A DNA stretch of 64,000 nt, from the NCBI GenBank assembly GCA_020161135.1, contig JAIUOB010000002.1, forward strand, positions 1 through 64,000. Reading direction: 5' to 3'. The position numbers and the translations under genes are program-made. Position 1 is the first letter of the stretch. Every line of letters begins with the position of its first letter. Origin of the DNA: Gemmatimonadota bacterium. Its GTDB lineage: Bacteria > Gemmatimonadota > Gemmatimonadetes > Gemmatimonadales > Gemmatimonadaceae. The notes under the pieces are model-generated. The model did no database searches and was not told where the DNA came from. It saw only the letters and a list, made by a program, of their open reading frames with translations. This document shows, piece by piece, positions 55,679-62,117 of this stretch.

Positions 55679-56680
55679 ATGCGCATCCTCTTCTGGGGCA
55701 CCCCCGACTTCGCCGTCCCGCCGCTGCGCGCGCTGCTCGGTGAGGGGCACGATGTCGTGGGCGTCGTCACGCAGCCTGACCGTCCGCGTGGACGGTCGCG
55801 GTCGCAGCAGGATGCCTCGCCGGTGAAGCTCGTGGCGGTCGAGGAGGGGTTGCCGGTGCTGCAGCCCGAGCGCCCCCGGGGCGCGGCGTTCCTGCAGGCC
55901 ATGCGCGACCTCGAGCCGGACCTCTCCGTCGTCGTCGCGTACGGTCACCTCCTGCCGCCGGAGGTCATCGACCTGCCGCGCCTCGGCACGCTCAACATCC
56001 ACGCCTCCCTGCTGCCGGCGTTGCGCGGCGCAGCGCCCATCCAGGCGTCGATCCTCGAGGGCCACGCCGAGACCGGCGTGACCATCATGCAGATGGTGCT
56101 CGCGCTCGACGCCGGCCCCATGCTGCACACTCTCGCGACGCCCATCATGGCGGACGAGACCTACGGCGAGTTGCACGATCGGCTCGCCGAGCTCGGCGCC
56201 GCGGCCATCGTGCAGGCGCTGGCCTTGCTGGAGGCGGGTGCCGCCGTGCCGGTCGCGCAGGACGACGCGCGCGCCACCTTTGCGCCCAAGATCGACCGGG
56301 CGAGCGCGCGCCTCGACTTTGCACAACCGGCGGCCGTGGTGGCGCGGGTGGTGCGCGCCTTCGATCCGCGTCCCGGGGCGTGGGCGCTGCTCGGCGACGT
56401 GCCGGTGAAGTGCTTCGGTGCGCGCATCGAGGGCGACGGCACCGACGCCACGCTCGATGCCGCCACGGCCGCGAGCCCGCCGGGCACGGTGCGCAGCGCC
56501 GACGACGCCGGCCTCCTCGTGCGCTGCGGCGTGGGTGCGGTGCGCCTGCAGGCCGTGCAACCCGCCGGCAAGGCGCGACTGACGGCGGCGGCGTGGGCGC
56601 GTGGGCGCGGCGTGCAGGTGGGTGATCGGTTCGACGACCGGACCGTCGACGCGTCGCCGCGCGCCTCCACGGGCTCGTGA
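55679..56680 (+). CDS. fmt: methionyl-tRNA formyltransferase
   Basis: A 333-residue enzyme formylating initiator Met-tRNA with 10-formyl-THF. The catalytic domain has MRILFWGTPDFAVPPLRAL, the catalytic Asn/His segment LNIHASLLPALRGAAPIQ, and the Asp loop MVLALDAGPML. The C-terminal OB domain covers about 205-310. The last 20 residues are an extra low-complexity tail. Its stop overlaps the rsmB GTG by 4 nt. Confidence 0.96.
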   Translation: MRILFWGTPDFAVPPLRALLGEGHDVVGVVTQPDRPRGRSRSQQDASPVKLVAVEEGLPVLQPERPRGAAFLQAMRDLEPDLSVVVAYGHLLPPEVIDLPRLGTLNIHASLLPALRGAAPIQASILEGHAETGVTIMQMVLALDAGPMLHTLATPIMADETYGELHDRLAELGAAAIVQALALLEAGAAVPVAQDDARATFAPKIDRASARLDFAQPAAVVARVVRAFDPRPGAWALLGDVPVKCFGARIEGDGTDATLDAATAASPPGTVRSADDAGLLVRCGVGAVRLQAVQPAGKARLTAAAWARGRGVQVGDRFDDRTVDASPRASTGS

Positions 56681-58053
56681 GCACGCGCGCGGTGCGCCCG
56701 ACACGCCGCACGCCGGCGAGCGGCCTGTCCGGCAGCAGTGCCGTCGCCGGCGTGACCGGCGCGCGCGTGGCCGCCGCGCTCGTGATGGCCGACCTGCGCA
56801 CCGGGCAACTGCTCGACGGCGCTTTCGATCGGCGCGTGCAGGCCCTCGAGCCGCGTGATCGCCGGTGGGTGCACGAACTCGTGTGGGGCACGCTGCGCAC
56901 CCGCTCCGTGCTCGACGCGCTGCTGGCGGCGCGCGTTCGCGGTGGCCTCGCCGTGCTCGACGACGAAGTGCTCGACCTGCTGCGCCTCGCGGCGTACCAG
57001 TTGCTGCACATGGACAGCGTGCCGGCGTATGCGGCCATCGGCGAAACCGTGGAGCTCGTGAAGCGCCGGGGTGGGATCGGTGCGAGCGGTCTCGCCAACG
57101 CGGTCCTGCGACGCCTCGACCGGGAGCGTGATGCGCTGGGGTATCGCGCACCCACCGACACGCTCGACGCACTCGCCGAGCAGTATTCGCATCCGCGCTG
57201 GGTGGTGGCGAGGTGGGCCGCGCGCTTCGGGCTCGAGGACACCACGCGCCTGCTCGCCGCCAACAACGCCCCCGCCGCCATCGTGGTGCGTCCGTACGGC
57301 ATCGACGTCGACACGCTGCGCGCGCAGCTCGCCGCCGAGGATATCGACGCGACGCCCGTGCCGCTCGCACCGGCATCGCTCACGCTGCCGGCCGGTGTGC
57401 CCCTCACGGCCCTGGCGCCGTTCCGGAGCGGCGCGCTGTACGTGCAGGATGCGGCCGCGTCGCTGGTCGTGCAGTACGCGCACGTGCCGGACGGATGCCT
57501 GGCGGTCGACCTGTGCGCGGCCCCCGGCAGCAAGGCGCTCGAGCTCACGCGCCGCGCGGCCTTCGTGGTCGCGGGCGATCGCAATCGCAGTCGCGTGGCG
57601 CGCATGACCGACGGCTTTGCGCGCCTGCACGCCACCCGCATTGCGGCCATGGTGGGCGATGCGCGTCACCCGGCCTGCGCGCCGGCCGACGTCGTGCTCG
57701 TCGATGCTCCGTGCACCGGCACTGGCACCTTCCGGCGTCACCCCGATGCGCGGTGGCGCCTCAAGGTCTCCGACTTCGCCGTCCTCGGCCAGTTGCAGCG
57801 CGAGATCCTGCGCGGCGCGGCCACGATCGTGCGCCCCGGCGGCCTGCTCATCTACAGCACCTGCTCCCTCGAGCCCGAGGAGAACGAGGAGATGGTTTCG
57901 GCGTTCCTCGCCACGCACCCCGATTTCACGCTCGACGCCCCGCCGGAGGGCACGGTCGATGCGTCGCTGCTCGATGCCGGCATGCTGCGCGTGCTGCCCC
58001 AGCGCCACGGCACCGACGGCGCCTTCGCGGCCCGCCTGCGGCGGCGCGCATGA
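56677..58053 (+). CDS. rsmB: 16S rRNA (cytosine-967-C5)-methyltransferase RsmB
   Basis: A 458-residue enzyme. The N-terminal NusB-like RNA-binding domain (about 28-165) has LEPRDRRWVHELVWGTLR. The methyltransferase domain has the SAM site DLCAAPGSKALEL, motif IV DAPCTGTGTFRRHPD with a conserved Cys, and motif VI IYSTCSLEPEENE with the catalytic Cys. It is complete. The GTG start overlaps fmt, and its stop overlaps the PASTA gene (ATGA). Confidence 0.96.
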   Translation: MSTRAVRPTRRTPASGLSGSSAVAGVTGARVAAALVMADLRTGQLLDGAFDRRVQALEPRDRRWVHELVWGTLRTRSVLDALLAARVRGGLAVLDDEVLDLLRLAAYQLLHMDSVPAYAAIGETVELVKRRGGIGASGLANAVLRRLDRERDALGYRAPTDTLDALAEQYSHPRWVVARWAARFGLEDTTRLLAANNAPAAIVVRPYGIDVDTLRAQLAAEDIDATPVPLAPASLTLPAGVPLTALAPFRSGALYVQDAAASLVVQYAHVPDGCLAVDLCAAPGSKALELTRRAAFVVAGDRNRSRVARMTDGFARLHATRIAAMVGDARHPACAPADVVLVDAPCTGTGTFRRHPDARWRLKVSDFAVLGQLQREILRGAATIVRPGGLLIYSTCSLEPEENEEMVSAFLATHPDFTLDAPPEGTVDASLLDAGMLRVLPQRHGTDGAFAARLRRRA

Positions 58054-58559
58054 CGGCAACGCGCGCGAAGCGTCGCCCGCCCAGCGGACGCACCTGGCTC
58101 ATCCGCATCGGGCTGGCCCTGGTGCTCGGTCTGGCCGTGGGTGCTGGCGCGGGCGTGTTCGCCGTGAACACGCTCGAACCCGGCCGCGCCGGCGTGGCGG
58201 ACTCGTTGCAGCTCATGCTCGACAGCATCGCCAAGGCACCGGCGGCCCCCCCACCCGAGGCGACGCCGAGCATCGACAGTGCGCCCGCGGCGCCGCCCGC
58301 CGCGGTGGCCGTGCCGTCGGTGATCGACCTCGACGAGGGCGCCGCGCGGGATGCCTTGGTCGCGGCGGGGCTGCAGGTCGGCGAGGTGCGCTTCGCGGCC
58401 AGCGCCAAGGCGGCCGGCACCGTGCTGGCCACCGAGCCGGCCGCGGGCACCACGCTGGCCACCGGCACACCTGTGGTGCTCATTCTCAGCGACGGGCGTC
58501 CGCCGGCCGACACCGGCGCGCCTGCCGTCTCCGATCTTCGTCGCCATCCTGACCCATGA
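58050..58559 (+). CDS. membrane-anchored single-PASTA-domain protein
   Basis: A 169-residue protein. A basic N-terminus leads into one TM (about 17-39, IRIGLALVLGLAVGAGAGVFA), a Pro/Ala-rich linker (about 60-85), and one PASTA domain (about 88-150: VPSVIDLDEGAARDALVAAGLQVGEV, with the GTVLATEPAAGTTLATGTPVVLILS end). PASTA domains recognise peptidoglycan fragments. There is no kinase or PBP domain attached, so it may be a wall sensor or adaptor. It lies between rsmB and rpe with 4-nt overlaps at both ends. Confidence 0.85.
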   Translation: MTATRAKRRPPSGRTWLIRIGLALVLGLAVGAGAGVFAVNTLEPGRAGVADSLQLMLDSIAKAPAAPPPEATPSIDSAPAAPPAAVAVPSVIDLDEGAARDALVAAGLQVGEVRFAASAKAAGTVLATEPAAGTTLATGTPVVLILSDGRPPADTGAPAVSDLRRHPDP

Positions 58560-59221
58560 CCGTCCGCATCGCCCCGTCGATCCTCTCTGCCGACTTCTGC
58601 CATCTCGGTCGTGACATCGCCATGTGCGAAGCCGGCGGCGCCGACTGGATTCATGTCGATGTGATGGACGGTCGCTTCGTGCCCAACCTCTCGTTCGGGG
58701 TCAAGGTCATCGAGGCGGCGCGCCGCAGCACGACACGGCCCCTCGATGTGCACCTCATGGTGGTCGAGCCGGAGCGCTACTTCGACGACTACGTGAAGGC
58801 GGGGGCCGACGTGCTCACCATTCACGCCGAGGCCGCGCCGCATCTCGACCGGCAGCTCATGCGCATCAAGGAGCTGGGGTGCAAGGCGGGCGTCGCGCTC
58901 AATCCCGGCACGCCGCTCAGTGCCATCGAGGAAGTCGCGCACCTGCTCGACCTGCTGCTCATCATGAGCGTCAATCCCGGCTACGGCGGGCAGCGCTTCA
59001 TCGACTACAGCGTCGACAAGATCGAACGCGCGCGCTTCCTGCTCGACCAGGCCGGCAGCAGCGCGGTGCTCGAGGTCGACGGCGGCATCTCGCGCGACAC
59101 CATCGAGCGGTGCTGGCGCGCCGGTGCCGACACCTTCGTGGCCGGCAACGCGGTGTTCGCCGCCGCCGATCCGCAGGCCGAGATCGGCGCGCTGCGCGCA
59201 CTGTGCGTGGAGTCCGCATGA
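58556..59221 (+). CDS. rpe: ribulose-phosphate 3-epimerase
   Basis: A 221-residue TIM-barrel enzyme interconverting ribulose-5-P and xylulose-5-P in the pentose phosphate pathway. Motifs: IAPSILSADF, DWIHVDVMDGRFVPNLSFG with metal/catalytic acids, DVHLMVVEPERY, LIMSVNPGYGGQRFI and LEVDGGISRDTI. It is full length. The ATG overlaps the PASTA gene and its stop overlaps the tlpA-like gene. Confidence 0.97.
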   Translation: MTVRIAPSILSADFCHLGRDIAMCEAGGADWIHVDVMDGRFVPNLSFGVKVIEAARRSTTRPLDVHLMVVEPERYFDDYVKAGADVLTIHAEAAPHLDRQLMRIKELGCKAGVALNPGTPLSAIEEVAHLLDLLLIMSVNPGYGGQRFIDYSVDKIERARFLLDQAGSSAVLEVDGGISRDTIERCWRAGADTFVAGNAVFAAADPQAEIGALRALCVESA

Positions 59222-59769
59222 CCGCGCGGCGTCAGTGGATGATGGTGGGCGCCATCGTGGCCCTGCTCGCGGTCGGTGCATGGGGCGCGTCGCGCATCAT
59301 CGGCGATGAGCTCGTCGATGTCGGCGTGGGCGTGCCAGCCCCCGGCTTCACCGCCATGACCGTCGATCGCCCCGCGACGGCCCGGACGCTCTCCGACTAC
59401 CGCGGCCAGGTGGTCGTGCTCAACCTCTGGGCGACCTGGTGCGTGCCCTGTCGCACCGAGATGCCCAGCATGGAGGCGCTGTACAAGGACCTCGGGCCGC
59501 GCGGCCTCAAGGTCGTGGCCGTGAGCGTCGACGAAGCCGGCATGGAAGATCGCATTCGCGAGTTCCGCACCGAATTCGGGCTCACCTTCGAGATCCTGCA
59601 CGACGCCGCCGGCGTCATGCAAGGGATCTACCGCACCACCGGAATCCCCGAGACCTTCGTCATCGGCAAGGATGGTGTGATCCGCAAGAAGTGGGTGGGC
59701 GCGGATGATTGGAACTCGCCCGGCAACCGTCGCATGCTCGAACAGTTGCTCGCGGAGCCGTCGTCCTGA
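59218..59769 (+). CDS. TlpA/ResA-like membrane-anchored thioredoxin
   Basis: A 183-residue protein with an N-terminal TM anchor (about 7-28) and a periplasmic thioredoxin fold. The active site is WATWCVPCRTEMPSM, and the cis-Pro loop is TTGIPETFVIGKDG. Such proteins reduce apocytochromes or other extracytoplasmic thiols. It is linked by ATGA to rpe and to tsaD downstream. No cytochrome maturation genes are in the window, so the substrate is unknown. Confidence 0.93.
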   Translation: MTARRQWMMVGAIVALLAVGAWGASRIIGDELVDVGVGVPAPGFTAMTVDRPATARTLSDYRGQVVVLNLWATWCVPCRTEMPSMEALYKDLGPRGLKVVAVSVDEAGMEDRIREFRTEFGLTFEILHDAAGVMQGIYRTTGIPETFVIGKDGVIRKKWVGADDWNSPGNRRMLEQLLAEPSS

Positions 59770-59792
59770 GCGACGCCGCCGTCGCCGCGCCG

Positions 59793-60851
59793 GTGCGTCG
59801 CATCCTCGGCATCGAGACGAGCTGCGACGAGACCTCGGCGGCCGTCGTGATCGGCACGCCCGATGCGGCCACGCTCGCGTCGTGCGTCATCCTTTCGCAG
59901 GACGTGCACCGCCTGTTCGGTGGCGTCGTGCCGGAGATCGCGAGCCGGCAGCATCTCACTGGTATCGTGCCGGCCGTCGACGAGGCGCTGCGCGCCGCCG
60001 ACACCTCGCTCGAGCAGCTCGACGCGATCGCGGTGACGCATGCGCCGGGGCTCGTGGGCGCGCTGCTCGTGGGCACGAGCTTCGCCAAGGGGCTGGCCTT
60101 CACGCACGACCTGCCCCTCGTCCCGGTGCATCACCTCGAAGGGCACCTCTTCGCGACACTGCTGGAGCACGCGGACGCGCGCCCACCCTTCACCGCGCTG
60201 CTGGTGAGCGGCGGCCACACCCTGCTGCTCGACGTGCCGGCGTGGGGGCGCTACCGCGTGCTCGGCCGCACGCGCGACGATGCCGTGGGCGAGGCGTTCG
60301 ACAAGGTGGCCAAGTTGCTTGGCCTCCCCTATCCCGGCGGCCGTCCGCTCGAACAGCTCGCGGCCACCGCCGACTCACCCGCACACGGGCACGCGCACCA
60401 CTTCGCCCGCCCCATGCTGCGTCGCAAGGCACAACCGGGTGATGACGACTACTACGATTGCTCGTTCAGCGGCCTCAAGACCGCCGTCCTGCTGGCAGTC
60501 CGAGCTGCAGAGCAGGCGGGGCAGCTCGACGCCGCCCGTGCCTCCATTGCGCGAGGCTTCCAGGACGCCGTCATCGAGACGCTCGTGGAGAAGGTGTGGC
60601 GGGCGCTGCGGGCGCACGGACGCGAGCGTGTGGTGTTGGGTGGCGGCGTGGCCTGCAACAACGCCCTGCAGCAGGCGCTCGCGGCGCGCCTCACCCCCCG
60701 CGGCGCGACGCTCTTCGCGCCCTCCCCGCGCCTCGCCACCGACAACGCCGCGATGATCGCGGCGGCCGGCCTCTTCCGGCTGGCGCAGGGCGATGTCGCG
60801 CCGCCGACGCTCACGGCCACGGCATCCTTGCCGCTCCCGGGTATCTTCTGA
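59793..60851 (+). CDS. tsaD: tRNA N6-adenosine threonylcarbamoyltransferase TsaD
   Basis: About 352 residues; the Kae1/TsaD family enzyme transferring threonylcarbamoyl to A37 of ANN-decoding tRNAs. Motifs: ILGIETSCDETSAAVV, the iron-binding HHLEGHLFATLL, LLVSGGHTLLL, VGEAFDKVAKLLGLPYPGG, DCSFSGLKTAVL, VLGGGVACNNALQQAL, and the late Asp in APSPRLATDNAAMIA. The GTG at 59793 gives the standard short N-terminus. A CTG at 59766 with GGAG 8 nt upstream, overlapping the tlpA stop as CTGA, is an attractive non-canonical start that would add nine residues. Confidence 0.95.
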   Translation: MRRILGIETSCDETSAAVVIGTPDAATLASCVILSQDVHRLFGGVVPEIASRQHLTGIVPAVDEALRAADTSLEQLDAIAVTHAPGLVGALLVGTSFAKGLAFTHDLPLVPVHHLEGHLFATLLEHADARPPFTALLVSGGHTLLLDVPAWGRYRVLGRTRDDAVGEAFDKVAKLLGLPYPGGRPLEQLAATADSPAHGHAHHFARPMLRRKAQPGDDDYYDCSFSGLKTAVLLAVRAAEQAGQLDAARASIARGFQDAVIETLVEKVWRALRAHGRERVVLGGGVACNNALQQALAARLTPRGATLFAPSPRLATDNAAMIAAAGLFRLAQGDVAPPTLTATASLPLPGIF

Positions 60852-60856
60852 ACATC

Positions 60857-61699
60857 ATGTCGCCCATCGTCCATCACCCCACCGTCTTCCGCCTCGGGCC
60901 GCTCGAGATCACCGGCTTCGGGTTGGCCGTCCTCGCCGCCTTCGCCATCTCGCAGATCATCTGCCAGCGCGAGCTGTGGCGCCGTGGCCAGCCGCTGGAA
61001 GCCGAGGCGATCCCGGACCTCGTGATGGCGGCGCTGCTGGGCACGCTCGTGGGCGCAAAGACGTACTACGTGATCCTCACGGGCGATCTCGGTGCGTACC
61101 TGAGTCGAGGCGGGTTCGTGTTCTGGGGCGGCTTCATCGGCGCCGTCATCGCCTGTGCGGCCGTCATTCGCTTCAAGAAGCTCAACTTCCTCCGCATTGC
61201 CGACGTGGCCGGCATCGCCATTGCGGCGGGCTACTCGGTGGGTCGCACGGGGTGCTGGGCCGTGGGCGATGACTACGGCCGACCGTTCTCGGGCTTCCTG
61301 GCCACGCAGTTCCCCGAGGGGGCGCCGCCCAGCACCGTGGCCGTCATGTCGCAGCAGTTCGGCGTGACCTTCCCGTCCGGCACGAGCCCGTCGGACGTGG
61401 TGTCGGTGTATCCGACGCAGCTCTACGAGACGCTCATGGGCGCGATGATGTTCGCCATCCTGTGGCGCTTCCGCGCGCACCGGCACCGCGAGGGGTGGCT
61501 CTTCGGCATGTACTGCGTGGTCGCCGGCGTCGAGCGCTTCATTGTCGAGTTCTTTCGCGCCAAGGACGACACGCTGACCTTCGGACTCACCACCGCGCAG
61601 ATCATCGGCATCACGATTGCGACCATCGGGGTGGTGCTGCTGGTGGCGCGCCGCGGGAACGCGAGCGGTGGGACCGCCCCGCGCGCTCGCGCGGCCTAA
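60857..61699 (+). CDS. lgt: prolipoprotein diacylglyceryl transferase
   Basis: A 280-residue inner-membrane enzyme that attaches diacylglycerol to lipobox cysteines. It has multiple TM segments, GRTGCWAVGDDYGRP (the family signature region with the essential Arg), YPTQLYE, and VEFFRAKDD with the second conserved Arg. The first signature reads GGFVFWGGFIGA, whereas the E. coli enzyme has a catalytic His (GGLSFHGGLIG) where Trp stands here. Divergent Lgt proteins carry Tyr there, so this is a variant rather than proof of inactivity. The ATG lies 5 nt after the tsaD stop. Confidence 0.9.
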   Translation: MSPIVHHPTVFRLGPLEITGFGLAVLAAFAISQIICQRELWRRGQPLEAEAIPDLVMAALLGTLVGAKTYYVILTGDLGAYLSRGGFVFWGGFIGAVIACAAVIRFKKLNFLRIADVAGIAIAAGYSVGRTGCWAVGDDYGRPFSGFLATQFPEGAPPSTVAVMSQQFGVTFPSGTSPSDVVSVYPTQLYETLMGAMMFAILWRFRAHRHREGWLFGMYCVVAGVERFIVEFFRAKDDTLTFGLTTAQIIGITIATIGVVLLVARRGNASGGTAPRARAA

Positions 61700-61720
61700 A
61701 CCCGAGTCCCAGACTCCCTA

Positions 61721-61779
61721 TTGCGCAGCTCGTCCATTGACGTGTATACTCCGAGAGTTGCTTTGAGAACCGTTCTCAA
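61721..61779 (+). promoter_or_regulatory. feoAB promoter with Fur-like operator
   Basis: TTGCGC (61721-61726), 18-bp spacer, TATACT (61745-61750). A perfect 17-bp palindrome TTGAGAACCGTTCTCAA covers 61763-61779, over or just past the expected start of transcription. Its TGAGAAC-C-GTTCTCA core has the 7-1-7 symmetry of Fur-family boxes. Binding there would repress feoAB when iron is plentiful. Confidence 0.75.
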
Positions 61780-61789
61780 CTAGACGATC

Positions 61790-62074
61790 GTGGCCCCCGC
61801 CTTCCTTCCCACTCTCCAGCCTGCCGCCGACGCCGCGCCGCGCACCTGCGCGCTCAATGCGTGCCGTGCGGGCACGCGGGCGACCGTGGTCGATATCGAG
61901 TGCTCGGGCGACGAAGCCTGCCGCCTGCGGGCGCTCGGGCTGTGCGAGGGTGCCGCGGTCAACGTCATCGACGCACGCGACGCCATGCTGCTCGAGGTGC
62001 GCGGCACCCGCCTGGCGCTTGGCTCTGCGCTGACGGCGGGCATCACCGTCCGCCCCGCGTCGCCGCGCGCCTGA
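61790..62074 (+). CDS. feoA: FeoA-domain protein of the ferrous iron system
   Basis: A 94-residue cytoplasmic protein with one SH3-like FeoA domain: AGTRATVVDIECSGDEACRLRALGLCEGAAVNVIDARDAMLLEVRGTRLALG. FeoA helps FeoB function. The start is GTG, with a 20-residue N-terminal extension before the domain. It lies 10 bp downstream of a Fur-like palindrome and 43 bp upstream of feoB, forming an iron-regulated operon. Confidence 0.9.
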   Translation: MAPAFLPTLQPAADAAPRTCALNACRAGTRATVVDIECSGDEACRLRALGLCEGAAVNVIDARDAMLLEVRGTRLALGSALTAGITVRPASPRA

Positions 62075-62117
62075 CGCGCTTGGCGCCGCGCCGCGCGACG
62101 CCTCCGGTGAATCACCC

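Noticed and set aside
60842..60847. TATCTT as an lgt promoter
   Set aside because: It lies in the last codons of tsaD (Gly-Ile-Phe-stop), so it may simply be coding sequence; left out of the feature list although the spacing to the lgt ATG is 9 nt.
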